From Meiothermus sp. (lineage in GTDB: Bacteria; Deinococcota; Deinococci; Deinococcales; Thermaceae), in NCBI RefSeq assembly GCF_026004075.1, contig NZ_BPIK01000002.1, forward strand, positions 186,001 through 250,000: a stretch of DNA of 64,000 nt. Direction: 5' to 3'. The notes beneath the pieces were generated by a model. It did not search any database. It was not told where the DNA came from and saw nothing but the letters and a program-made list of their open reading frames with translations. Made by a program: the position numbers and the translations under genes. Of the stretch, positions 1 to 8,050 are shown one piece after another. Every line of letters begins with the position of its first letter. Position 1 is the first letter of the stretch.

Positions 1-1096
1 CCCCCACCGAGAGCACCACCGACTCCACCAAAAACTGGGTCAGGATGTCGCGGGGCTTGGCCCCCAGGGCCTTGCGGATGCCAATCTCGCGGGTGCGCTC
101 GGTCACCGAGACCAGCATGATGTTCATGATGCCGATGCCCCCCACCAGCAGGCTAATCCCGGCCACCCCGCCCAGGAATAGGGTCATGGTCTGGGTTACC
201 TGGTTGACCGAGGCCAGCGCGTCGGCCTGGTTCTGCACACTGAAGTCGTACTCGCTGGGGTCGGTCACTTTGCGGCGCTGGGCCATAAAGTCGGTGAGTT
301 CCTGCTGCAAGCGGCTGAGTGAGTCCTTGTCGGGAGCCTGCACATAGATGGCATTTACCCTGGGCTCGCCGGTGCTGCTGCGCGAGAGGCGTTGGAGGTA
401 GGTCGAGAGCGGCACCATCACCTGGTAGTTGGGGCTGGCAAAGCCGGAGTCGCCCTTGTCGGGCAGCACCCCCACCACCGTAAAGGAGATGCCGGCGATG
501 CGGATACGCTGCCCCAGGGGATCCTGGCCGCCGAACAGGTCCTGGGCGATGCCATACCCAATCACCGCCACCCGGCGGCGGCTTTGCAGGTCGGCCTCGC
601 TAAAGAAGCTGCCCTGGGCGGGCTGGGCGTTGCGCACGCTGGCGTAGTCGGGCCAGGTGCCAATCACGGTGACGTTGAGGTTGTTGGCCCCCACCTTGAC
701 CTGCTGGTTGCTTTGCAGGGCCGGTGCCACACCGGCCAGGCGATCCGCGAAGGCCGATTTCACCGCTTCGGCGTCGGCCAGGGTGATGGTCTGGGGACCT
801 CCAAAGCGCACCAGGCCAAAGCCCCCGCCCCGCCCCCCGGTGTTGCTGCCGATGGTGAGCAGGTTGGTGCCCAGGCTTTGCAGGCTGCGGGTGATGTTGG
901 CCGTGGAACCCTGCCCCACCATGGTCAGGGCCACCACCGCCGCCACCCCGATAATCACCCCCAAGGTGGTGAGCACCGAGCGCAAAGGGTTGCCCAGAAT
1001 GGCCCGCCAGGCAATGCGGAACACCTGCCAGAGGTTCATGCCGGCTGCGTGCGAACGCACTTTTTTGGGTGCTTGCGTCGCTATGGATGCGCTCAT
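1..1096 (-). CDS. macB: MacB-type ABC transporter permease (3' end beyond window)
   Basis: Inner-membrane permease of a MacAB-type tripartite exporter. The frame is open to the window edge, so about 365 N-terminal residues are visible and the end is missing. The start ATG at 1096 overlaps the TGA of the upstream ATPase gene (ATGA). After a short cytoplasmic tail there is a first transmembrane helix near residues 30-55 (LTTLGVIIGVAAVVALTMVG). A periplasmic core of about 200 residues follows, then the start of the FtsX-like membrane block with GGIGIMNIMLVSVTERTREIGIRKA, which is the family hallmark. The fold and operon order (adaptor, ATPase, permease) are typical of MacB/LolC-like mechanotransmission exporters. 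The substrate (drug, peptide, lipoprotein or toxin) cannot be told from sequence. An inner ATG at 1039 is an alternative start. Confidence 0.9.
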   Translation of the reverse strand, partial: MSASIATQAPKKVRSHAAGMNLWQVFRIAWRAILGNPLRSVLTTLGVIIGVAAVVALTMVGQGSTANITRSLQSLGTNLLTIGSNTGGRGGGFGLVRFGGPQTITLADAEAVKSAFADRLAGVAPALQSNQQVKVGANNLNVTVIGTWPDYASVRNAQPAQGSFFSEADLQSRRRVAVIGYGIAQDLFGGQDPLGQRIRIAGISFTVVGVLPDKGDSGFASPNYQVMVPLSTYLQRLSRSSTGEPRVNAIYVQAPDKDSLSRLQQELTDFMAQRRKVTDPSEYDFSVQNQADALASVNQVTQTMTLFLGGVAGISLLVGGIGIMNIMLVSVTERTREIGIRKALGAKPRDILTQFLVESVVLSVG

Positions 1097-1806
1097 GCCA
1101 CACCTCCTACAGCCCGTTTGCGGTGGGGGTTGGGGCCGTCGGACTCGATCTGCCCGTCCCGGATGCGCACGATGCGCCCGGTGTACTCGGCGATATCGGC
1201 CTCGTGGGTCACGATAATCACGCAGGTGCCCTCGTCGTTGAGCTCCTGGAACAGCCGCATCACCTCGGCGGCGGTTTTGGAGTCGAGGTTGCCGGTCGGC
1301 TCGTCGGCCAGCAGGATGGAGGGGCGCATGGTCAGGGCCCGGGCGATGGCCACCCGCTGCTTCTGGCCGCCCGAAAGCTGGGAGGGCAGGTTCTTGAGCT
1401 TGTCGCCCAGGCCCACTTTTTGCAGCACCTCGAGGGCGCGCTCCCGCCGTTCGTGGGGGCTATAACCGGCGTAGGTAAGAGGAACCTCCACGTTCTCCAG
1501 CACATTCAGGCGCGGCAACAGGTGAAAAGCCTGGAAAACAAAGCCGATCTCCTGGTTGCGCACCTCGGCCCGCTCGTTTTCGGTCAGGGTGGTGACGTCC
1601 CGCCCGGCTAAAACATAGCGCCCCTCGGTGGGCCGGTCGAGCAGGCCGATAATCTGCATCAGGGTGGTTTTGCCCGAACCCGAAGGCCCCATCAGGGCCA
1701 CCATCTCGCCCTGGCGAATCTCCAGCGAAACGCCCTTGAGGGCCTCGAACTCGAGCGCCCCGCTTTTGTACACCTTGCGCACCTGGTGGAGGGCCACCAC
1801 CGTCAC
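1093..1806 (-). CDS. ABC transporter ATP-binding protein, MacB/LolD type
   Basis: 237-residue ATPase that should power the adjoining permease. Walker A (GPSGSGKTT) lies at about residues 40-48, the ABC signature LSGGQ at 144-148 and Walker B (ILLADEPTGNLD) from residue 164. The sequence stretches that follow are those of the LolD/MacB/FtsE branch. The start is a GTG at 1806 that overlaps the TGA of the adaptor gene (GTGA), and its own stop overlaps the permease start. The three genes are therefore probably translated as a coupled unit. In E. coli MacB the ATPase is fused to the permease; here the two are separate genes, as in many Gram-positive and Thermus-group exporters. Its role is certain at the level of family and unknown at the level of substrate. 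Confidence 0.95.
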   Translation of the reverse strand: MTVVALHQVRKVYKSGALEFEALKGVSLEIRQGEMVALMGPSGSGKTTLMQIIGLLDRPTEGRYVLAGRDVTTLTENERAEVRNQEIGFVFQAFHLLPRLNVLENVEVPLTYAGYSPHERRERALEVLQKVGLGDKLKNLPSQLSGGQKQRVAIARALTMRPSILLADEPTGNLDSKTAAEVMRLFQELNDEGTCVIIVTHEADIAEYTGRIVRIRDGQIESDGPNPHRKRAVGGVA

Positions 1807-3137
1807 CGGCCACCTCCGATAGGCAGGCGCAGGCCGCCCTGGCCGCTGGAGTTGTTGGAGGTGGGCTGTACCCGGCTGGGCAGCACCACGGTCTGGCGCG
1901 GCTCGAGGCCCTCTAATATCACCTGGTTCACCCCGTCGTCGGGCCCCAGCACCACCCGCACGGTCTCCCTGCTGCCGTCGGGTTGCAACACGTCCACATA
2001 GGCCCGGTTGCGCACGGTCTGCACCGCTCGCTTGGGAATGGTCAGGGCCTCCGGAATCTCCTCGGCGATGATCTCGCCCTCGGCGGTCATGCCGGGGCGC
2101 AGCTTGCGCTCGGGGTTGGGCACCTTGACGGTCACGTAGAACACCGCGATGTTCTGCTGGATGCGGGCGCTGGGCGAGATGGCCGTCACCACCCCCTCAA
2201 AGGTCTCGTTGCTGAAGGCGTCGAGGGTCACCTCCACCTTCTGGCCCACCCTGACCTTGGCAATCTCGCTTTCGTCAATCTGCACCAGCAGGTTGACGCT
2301 GCTGTCGTCAATCAGGGTGAGCAGGGCGGTGCTGTTGCTGACCGTAGCCCCCACCCCGATGCTCCCCACCTGGGCGTTGACCTCCGAGACCACCCCGTCG
2401 AAGGGGGCGTAGATTTTGGTGCTGGCCAGGTTTTCCTCGGCGTTTTTGACCTCGAGGCGAGCCTGCTCCACGGCGATCTGGGCGTTCTTGAGATCCTGCG
2501 CGTTGGCGTTGCTGCGGAGCGTGAGGGCCTGCCGAGCGGTGTTGAGATTGACCTGGGCGATCTCCAGGCTGGCCTGGGCCTTGGCGTAAGCGTCGCGCGC
2601 GCTTTGCAGGCTCTGGGCGCTGGCCCCTCCCAGGTCGAAGAGCTTCTGGGTGGCCTCGAGGTTGGTGCGGGCGGCCTCGAGGTCGCGCCGGGCGTTGGCA
2701 TAGGCCACCTCGGCGCTGGCCAGGTTCTGCCGGGCCGTAGCCAGGGCGCTCTGCTGGTCGGCCCGCAGCTTGTCCAGGTTGGCCTGGGCTTTTTGCAGGG
2801 CCAGCCGGGCATTCTCCAGGGCGCGGTTGTAGTTGGTGGGGTCGAGCTGCACGATGAGCTGGCCTTTTTGCACCCGGTCGCCCACGGTGGGCAGCTTGAG
2901 CACCGTGCCGTTTACGGCAGGCTTAACCGCCAAGGTTTGCACGGCCTCGAGGGTGCCCGGCCCCGAGACCGAGACCCGGAACACCCCCCGCTGCACCGTG
3001 GCGGTCTCGATCGTAGGCGCAGTGCTGGTGGGCTTGGGCCGCAGGAACCAGTAGGCCGCACCCCCCAGACCGGCCAACACCAAAGCCACAACCAGCCAAA
3101 GCCAGGGTACGCGGATACGGGAACGGGCTTGTGTCAT
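1803..3137 (-). CDS. macA: Periplasmic adaptor (HlyD/MacA family)
   Basis: 444-residue membrane-fusion protein that links the inner-membrane exporter to an outer-membrane TolC channel. A single N-terminal anchor (VPWLWLVVALVLAGLGGAAYW) is followed by a beta/lipoyl segment. Next comes a long Ala/Gln-rich coiled-coil hairpin, about residues 95-215 with ALENARLALQKAQANLDKL-type heptads, then the second lipoyl half and beta-barrel (DGVVSEVNAQVGSIG onward). I place the start at the ATG at 3137, preceded by GAGGGGTG. The longer frame from 3170 adds 11 residues without a better ribosome site. It heads the adaptor-ATPase-permease operon. The likely partners are the two TolC-like genes at 5479-7866, now separated from it by the nuclease gene at 3506. 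Confidence 0.9.
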   Translation of the reverse strand: MTQARSRIRVPWLWLVVALVLAGLGGAAYWFLRPKPTSTAPTIETATVQRGVFRVSVSGPGTLEAVQTLAVKPAVNGTVLKLPTVGDRVQKGQLIVQLDPTNYNRALENARLALQKAQANLDKLRADQQSALATARQNLASAEVAYANARRDLEAARTNLEATQKLFDLGGASAQSLQSARDAYAKAQASLEIAQVNLNTARQALTLRSNANAQDLKNAQIAVEQARLEVKNAEENLASTKIYAPFDGVVSEVNAQVGSIGVGATVSNSTALLTLIDDSSVNLLVQIDESEIAKVRVGQKVEVTLDAFSNETFEGVVTAISPSARIQQNIAVFYVTVKVPNPERKLRPGMTAEGEIIAEEIPEALTIPKRAVQTVRNRAYVDVLQPDGSRETVRVVLGPDDGVNQVILEGLEPRQTVVLPSRVQPTSNNSSGQGGLRLPIGGGR

Positions 3138-3505
3138 GTTCACCCCTCGAGTTTCTCCCAGGATATCCAATGTTCGGTGTATGCCATGCGAAGATTTGGT
3201 GAAGATGTGCCGCGCTTGATTTGGAAGGGAGTTGTGCCTAGTATGAGGCTATCAAAAAGTTTTGTGTAGGAGCCTTGAGGCGTTGGGCGACGAATCCTTC
3301 GATGCAGCGCCAGAAAGGAAAAGATTTTTGGGCGGTTATTTCTACGTGAAGGGTTGAGTGGAAAGGTTATATAAACCTTTGGTGTAGGTGTACAGGTGTA
3401 ATTGTAAGACGAAATGATATGTGCTCGATATTGACCGCACCCGTACGTAAAACTTCAAGATGGGTCAAGAACCAATGGTAGGGAACTTTTTTTGGAGAGC
3501 GAGTT
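3138..3505. other. Intergenic region with palindrome and candidate promoter
   Basis: This 368-nt divergent spacer becomes clearly AT-richer toward the nuclease gene. It holds a perfect 7+7 bp palindrome, AAAGGTT-ATATA-AACCTTT, at 3362-3380 that could be an operator for the plus-strand gene. It also holds a plausible plus-strand promoter, TTGATT (3216-3221), 17 nt, TAGTAT (3239-3244). I see no RNA gene or further ORF in it. Confidence 0.4.
3190..3206 (-). promoter_or_regulatory. Possible response-regulator site upstream of macA
   Basis: Read on the plus strand, the hexamer GAAGAT occurs twice with a 5-nt gap (3190-3195 and 3201-3206), an 11-bp period like OmpR/PhoB-family half-sites. It overlaps a 13-mer, AGRTTTGGTGAAG (3192-3204), that is found again upstream of the TolC operon (7930-7942). 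Position is about 55-65 bp before the macA start. Function is inferred only. Confidence 0.35.
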
Positions 3506-5143
3506 ATGGCCAAACTAGGTGTTTCTAGCTTTATTAAAGCAATCGCCCGTGACGCGGCTCGAACCCGTCGCCAACAAGAGATGAATCGCAAGCGCAAACT
3601 ACGTGAACAGGAAGCTCGTCGTAGAGAAGATGAGCGTCGTAGAGCGCAAGCTGAGATTCTCGTCAAACGCCAACAAGCACAAACTGAACGAGAAAGAAAA
3701 CAACTAGAAAAAGAGGAAAAACAGCAATATATTCAATCTCGCATTGAGGAAGTTGATGAACTCAACGCCGAGTTGAGTGAACGGATAAGAGATCTCAGCC
3801 AGATATTGCAGCATACCCTGGATAAAAATGACACAATTGCCTTTAGCTCTCTACGAGTTGTTGAAGAATTTCCACCTTTTACACCTCCCCAAGAGTTACT
3901 TACTGTTGAGCCGCCAGATAAGCAGTCATACTTACAAAAAGTCAAGCCAATGGGAATTATTGAAAATGCATTGGGCATGAGGGGCAGGTATCAGCGTGAG
4001 CTCCAGGCGGCAGAAGCGCAGTATCTCAGTGCACTTAAGACATACGAGGAAAAGAGGGTTAGGCTTGAACAACTCAAGAAGGAATATGAGAATGCCCGCC
4101 AAGTATTTCTAAGAAAGGTTCAGCAACGTGATCAAGAAGTTGCTGAACTCGAAGCAGCTTATAAAGAGGGTGAAGCATCAGCAGTTATGACGTATACAAG
4201 TATGGTTTTGGAGCGTTCTGAATATCCTGAGGACTTCCCTCAAAGTTTTCGATTAGCTTACTCACAAGAGTCCAAAGAAATGGTGGTTGAATACGAATTT
4301 CCTGGAATTGATGTAATCCCAGTCGTTGCTGAGTACAAGTACAACAAAGCCAAGGATCTTATAGAGGAGAAGCCTCGAAAACCAGCAGAAATCAAGGCTC
4401 TTTATCAGGATATTGTAATCGCGATAACCCTGCGAACTATTCACGAAATTCTCGAAGCCGACCAAGGAAATCACATACAGGTAGTTACTTTCAATGGTTT
4501 CGTTAACGCAGTGGATCCAGCCACGGGGAAGGATGTGCAGCCTTGTCTTATATCGGTAAGAACAACAAAAGATGTATTTATGGACATCAACCTAGAAAGA
4601 GTTGATAAACAGGTATGTCTTCGGAATCTCGGAGCTCGAGTTTCTTCAAGTCCAGAGGAACGGCTGCCGGTCAAACCTGTTGTTGAATTCGATATGGTAG
4701 ATAGGCGGTTTATTGATCAAGAAAATATCCTGAACAATCTAGACTCACGCCCCAACTTGATGGATTTGAGTCCAACAGAGTTTGAGAACCTAGTTAGCAA
4801 TTTATTCGGCAAAATGGGCCTAGATACCAAATTAACTCGATCGTCCAAAGACGGTGGAGTTGACGCTGTTGCTTTCGATACTCGCCCGGTATTGGGGGGA
4901 AAAGTTGTCATCCAAGCAAAGAGGTATAAAAATACGGTGGGTGTTTCTGCGGTGCGCGACCTCTACGGCACTATGTTAAATGAGGGTGCTAGCAAGGGAA
5001 TCCTTGTAACGACAAGCAGTTATGGATCCGATGCTTACGACTTTGTCAAGGATAAGCCGCTTGAGCTAATTGATGGTGGAGGACTTCTCTATTTATTGGA
5101 TCAGGTCGGTATCAAAGCGAAGATTATTATGCCATCGGAATAG
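3506..5143 (+). CDS. Coiled-coil protein with C-terminal Mrr-type restriction endonuclease domain
   Basis: 545 residues. The N-terminal part (about 15-85) is a very charged Arg/Glu/Gln-rich coiled coil, and a second helical segment lies at about 150-225. The middle region (about 230-410) matches nothing I recognise. The last 130 residues form an Mrr_cat-like PD-(D/E)xK nuclease: LSPTEFENLVSNLFGKMG, then GGVDAV with Asp453, and the QAK motif at 470-472 (VVIQAKRY). In this family the domain cuts modified or foreign DNA. A GGAGAG ribosome site precedes the ATG. The gene is visibly AT-richer than its surroundings and its codon use is relaxed (many AAA, GAA, TTA). It also runs against the flanking efflux genes, so it was probably acquired horizontally as a defence gene. 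The target and the role of the N-terminal region are unknown. Confidence 0.8.
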   Translation: MAKLGVSSFIKAIARDAARTRRQQEMNRKRKLREQEARRREDERRRAQAEILVKRQQAQTERERKQLEKEEKQQYIQSRIEEVDELNAELSERIRDLSQILQHTLDKNDTIAFSSLRVVEEFPPFTPPQELLTVEPPDKQSYLQKVKPMGIIENALGMRGRYQRELQAAEAQYLSALKTYEEKRVRLEQLKKEYENARQVFLRKVQQRDQEVAELEAAYKEGEASAVMTYTSMVLERSEYPEDFPQSFRLAYSQESKEMVVEYEFPGIDVIPVVAEYKYNKAKDLIEEKPRKPAEIKALYQDIVIAITLRTIHEILEADQGNHIQVVTFNGFVNAVDPATGKDVQPCLISVRTTKDVFMDINLERVDKQVCLRNLGARVSSSPEERLPVKPVVEFDMVDRRFIDQENILNNLDSRPNLMDLSPTEFENLVSNLFGKMGLDTKLTRSSKDGGVDAVAFDTRPVLGGKVVIQAKRYKNTVGVSAVRDLYGTMLNEGASKGILVTTSSYGSDAYDFVKDKPLELIDGGGLLYLLDQVGIKAKIIMPSE

Positions 5144-5284
5144 AAACTGAGCTTTCTAGAACTTTGAGCGCTCCAGATGCACGATAAAGTCGCAATGTTT
5201 TGACTGTTTCGAGGGTGCTTTGTAGCTGAACTATAGCGCTAAAAACTCCTCAGTGGAGATTGAGGGCAAGCGCTTATGGAGTGC

Positions 5285-5446
5285 TTACCCTTCGTCCTCG
5301 GGCATGGCCTCGAGCTCGGCTTTCAGGTCCTCGTCGCCCGAAGCCGTCCAGGCCTCGAGCAGCCCGATGAACCGCTGGGCCTCCTGACGCATCTCTTCCA
5401 GCAGTAGGCGGTTGCGGGCTTGGATTCGCTCGAGGCCGTCTATCAT
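5285..5446 (-). CDS. Small acidic helical protein, unknown function
   Basis: A 53-residue frame, ATG at 5446 and TAA at 5285. A good ribosome site (GAGGAG, 8 nt spacing) precedes it, and it starts 32 nt after the second TolC gene on the same strand. The product begins MIDGLERIQARNRLLLEEM and ends in an acidic tail (AMPEDEG). It looks like one or two amphipathic helices with no signal peptide. Codon use, including CTC GAG pairs, matches native genes. I do not recognise a family. It may be a small cytoplasmic partner of the efflux system or an unrelated passenger. Confidence 0.55.
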   Translation of the reverse strand: MIDGLERIQARNRLLLEEMRQEAQRFIGLLEAWTASGDEDLKAELEAMPEDEG

Positions 5447-5478
5447 CCCTGCGTCTCCTCGATTAGGACTCCAAAGGG

Positions 5479-6537
5479 CTAGGGCGCACTGGCTGCCCGC
5501 ACCAGGCCGGTGAAGTCCTGGCCGGCGGCCACCGAGAAGGCCGCCAGGGCCCTCCAGTAGTTGCCCAGGGCCTGCACCAGGGCGTACTCAGCGCTTCTAA
5601 GCGAGACCTGGTCGGCCTGGAGCTGCAAGGCCGAGATGGTACCGGCCCGCAGGGCGGCCTGGCTCTGCTCCACCACTTTTTGGGCGTTGGTCAGGTTGGC
5701 CTGGGCCAGGGCGATGTTTCGGAAGGCGTTCTGGGCGGCCTGGTAGGCGTTGGTGAGGCTGGTCTGGGCGTTTTGCTGGGCGGTTTGCAGGGTGCGCAGG
5801 TTGTTTTCCAGGCTGGTTTTGGCGGTGTTGAGCTGAACTGCCGGGGTGTAGTCGTTGTCGGCCAGCTTAACGTTGAGCTGGGAAAGCTCCACCGCCTGCT
5901 GGGCTTGCAGCACGCTGGGGAGGCGCTCAAACAGGCCGTTGCGCAGGGCCTCGAGGTTGGCTTCAAGAGCGGGCGGGTTTGGGGGAGCCGCCACCGTCAC
6001 GTTGCCCAGTTCGCTCAGGCCCAGGAGCGCGGCGAGCTGGGCAGACAGCACCGGTATCTGCGACTGGGCGTTGGTGAGCGACTGCCTCGAGCTGTCCAGG
6101 GTGGTCTGGGCGCGGGCCACGTCCAGCGCGGTGGCGTTGCCCGCGGCCTGGCGGGCCTTGGCCACGTCCAGGTTGCGCTGGTTCAGGGCCACCTGGGCCT
6201 GGAACAGGGCCACGTTCTGCTGGGCTTCGTAGAGGTTCGTATAGGCGTTCACCACGCTCTGCATCACCGAGAGCCGGGTGGCCTCGAGGTTGACCTGGGC
6301 CAGCCGGGCGTTGTGCTCGGCCTGGGTGAGGGCCACAATCAGGGTGCTGGGGTCGGCCTTGAGGGCGTTGAGCTGGAGGGTGGCGTTTTGCAGGGTGGCC
6401 TGGGCGCTTTGCAGCGAGGGGCCCCGGCTATAGGCCTGCGCAAGGGCCTGTACCAGGGTCAGGCTGTTCTGGGCCAGCCCAGCCGAAAAAACCAGCACTG
6501 GTAGCAGCCAAAAAAAGCGTTTTGCGAAGCGAATCAT
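5479..6537 (-). CDS. TolC-family outer membrane efflux protein (short form)
   Basis: 352 residues with a clear signal peptide (RFFWLLPVLVFSAGLAQ). The body is almost wholly Ala/Gln/Leu-rich helix (for example NVALFQAQVALNQRNLDVAKARQ), with the repeated heptads of TolC-type alpha-barrel channels. It is shorter than typical TolC (about 430-490 residues), with little between the helical halves. The ATG at 6537 directly abuts the stop of the longer TolC gene upstream. Two adjacent TolC paralogues of unequal length suggest either a duplicated channel or two subunits of one channel. It would form the outer-membrane exit for the MacA-like adaptor and ABC exporter at 1-3137. Confidence 0.85.
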   Translation of the reverse strand: MIRFAKRFFWLLPVLVFSAGLAQNSLTLVQALAQAYSRGPSLQSAQATLQNATLQLNALKADPSTLIVALTQAEHNARLAQVNLEATRLSVMQSVVNAYTNLYEAQQNVALFQAQVALNQRNLDVAKARQAAGNATALDVARAQTTLDSSRQSLTNAQSQIPVLSAQLAALLGLSELGNVTVAAPPNPPALEANLEALRNGLFERLPSVLQAQQAVELSQLNVKLADNDYTPAVQLNTAKTSLENNLRTLQTAQQNAQTSLTNAYQAAQNAFRNIALAQANLTNAQKVVEQSQAALRAGTISALQLQADQVSLRSAEYALVQALGNYWRALAAFSVAAGQDFTGLVRAASAP

Positions 6538-7866
6538 CTATCTTCCTCCAAGGGTTGCGGTGAAGTCGGTGCCCAGGGCGTTTTGCAGGGCCAGGGCGGC
6601 CAGTTGGGCCTGGATCAGGGCGGCCTCGAGGTTGCGCTGGGCCTGGAGCTGGCTCACCTGGGCCGCCTGCACCTCCACGCTGGTGCCGGTGCCGGCCTGG
6701 AGCCGGGCCTGGGCGGTGCGCAGGTTCTGGTTGGCGATATTCAAGGCGGCCCTGGCCGCGGCAATGGCGGCCTGGGCGGTCTGCAGGTTCTGATACTTCT
6801 GCCGCACATCCAGCTCGGCGGCCCTGCGGGCAGTTTCCAGGGCCTGCCGGGCTGCTTGCAGGGCGGTCTGGGCGGTGCGGATGCGGCTATCGCTTACGGG
6901 GTCGAAGATGGGTACGCTCAGCGAGAGCCCCAGGCTATAGCCCTGGGCCGGCGAACCGCTTCCGGTACCCTGCAACACAGGCAGCGCCGCCGAAAGCGAG
7001 GCCACGCCGCTCTTGAAGTTAAGGCCCGCCGAGACCGAGTTGCCGCTGCTGCTGTAAGCCGCGCTCATCGAAGCGTTGGGAATCAGCCGGTCGCGCTCGG
7101 CGCTGGCCAGGTTTTCCTCGGCGTCGCGGAGCTGGGAAAGGGCCCGCAGCACATCCGAGCGGCCTGCCAGAGCCCTTTGCAGCAGGGCTTCCAGGCCCTC
7201 ATCGGGCAGGCTGGGTTCCTCGGGGGGGGTGGTGGGGCTCCCGAGCTGCTGGGGGTTCAGGCCCAGGGTGCCCGCCAGGGTGAGCCGGGCCAGCTCGAGG
7301 GCTCCCTGGGCGCTCACCAGGCTCGAGCGTGCTGTGTCCAGGTTTTGCTGGGCGGTGAGCAGGTCGCTCAGGGTGGCGCTGCCGGCCTGGTTCTGGGCGG
7401 CCACAATCTGTAGCTGACGCTCGCGCAGGGCCAGGGTGGCCTGGGCCTGGGCCAGGTCGGTCTGGGCCTGGCGCAGGTTGAAGTACTGGGTGTGCAGGGC
7501 GATGTACAGGCTATTCCGGGCGTCGCGCCGGGCCAGGGCGGCCCGCTCCAGGGCCCGCTCGGCGCTGCGCACGGCATCGGCGCTGCTCGACCAGGGCAGA
7601 ACCCCTATGCTGGCGGTGCCGGAGAGGGTTAGGTTGCTGCCTGCATTTTCCCGCAGGGTGTAGTCGGCCCCGCCCGATAGCTTGAAGCCCAGGGCGGCCA
7701 GGGCAGCCTCGAGCTGCCGTACCGCGCTCTCGTAGTTAAGGTCGGCGCTTTTCCAGTCCAGGGTGTTAGGCAAAGCCTGGAGAGCCTGGGGGAGCTCGAG
7801 GCCTTGCGCCAGGGCCGGAGGTGCTAGGGCCAGCAGGGTTGCGATAGATGAAAGAAATTTATTCAA
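6538..7866 (-). CDS. TolC-family outer membrane efflux protein
   Basis: 442 residues, the usual length for TolC. A signal peptide (LSSIATLLALAPPALAQG) is followed by two related helical halves. A Gly/Ser-rich beta stretch in the middle (SMSAAYSSSGNSVSAGLNF) represents the membrane barrel strands. The start is TTG at 7866, chosen because GGAGGTGGT lies just upstream. It is first of a three-gene minus-strand unit with the shorter TolC and the 53-residue protein. A 13-mer shared with the macA promoter lies about 65-75 bp upstream, so both units may answer to the same regulator. Family assignment is firm; the cargo is unknown. Confidence 0.9.
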   Translation of the reverse strand: MNKFLSSIATLLALAPPALAQGLELPQALQALPNTLDWKSADLNYESAVRQLEAALAALGFKLSGGADYTLRENAGSNLTLSGTASIGVLPWSSSADAVRSAERALERAALARRDARNSLYIALHTQYFNLRQAQTDLAQAQATLALRERQLQIVAAQNQAGSATLSDLLTAQQNLDTARSSLVSAQGALELARLTLAGTLGLNPQQLGSPTTPPEEPSLPDEGLEALLQRALAGRSDVLRALSQLRDAEENLASAERDRLIPNASMSAAYSSSGNSVSAGLNFKSGVASLSAALPVLQGTGSGSPAQGYSLGLSLSVPIFDPVSDSRIRTAQTALQAARQALETARRAAELDVRQKYQNLQTAQAAIAAARAALNIANQNLRTAQARLQAGTGTSVEVQAAQVSQLQAQRNLEAALIQAQLAALALQNALGTDFTATLGGR

Positions 7867-7929
7867 AGCACCACCTCCACTCGGGTCATCTTTGACAAGG
7901 CTGATGTAAGCGCAAAGAACAAGATGTGT

Positions 7930-7942
7930 AGGTTTGGTGAAG
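7930..7942 (-). promoter_or_regulatory. 13-mer shared with the macA upstream region
   Basis: AGGTTTGGTGAAG here matches AGATTTGGTGAAG at 3192-3204 in 12 of 13 positions. Each copy sits 55-75 bp upstream of the first gene of a minus-strand efflux unit. This suggests common control, but only two sites are visible. Confidence 0.35.
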
Positions 7943-8050
7943 GGAGCTTGCAGTCAATTCAGGAGCAAACCCGGGAAGGTCTTGTGGTTTTTGTTTTGAA
8001 AGCTGTGCTAACAGCCCCCGCGTCTCATAAGGTTCATCCGCAACCAGCCA

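Noticed and set aside
1983-3269. 428-residue plus-strand frame opposite the adaptor gene
   Set aside because: Low-complexity Gly/His/Val-rich product typical of the antisense of GC-rich genes; the minus strand encodes a clear HlyD/MacA protein.
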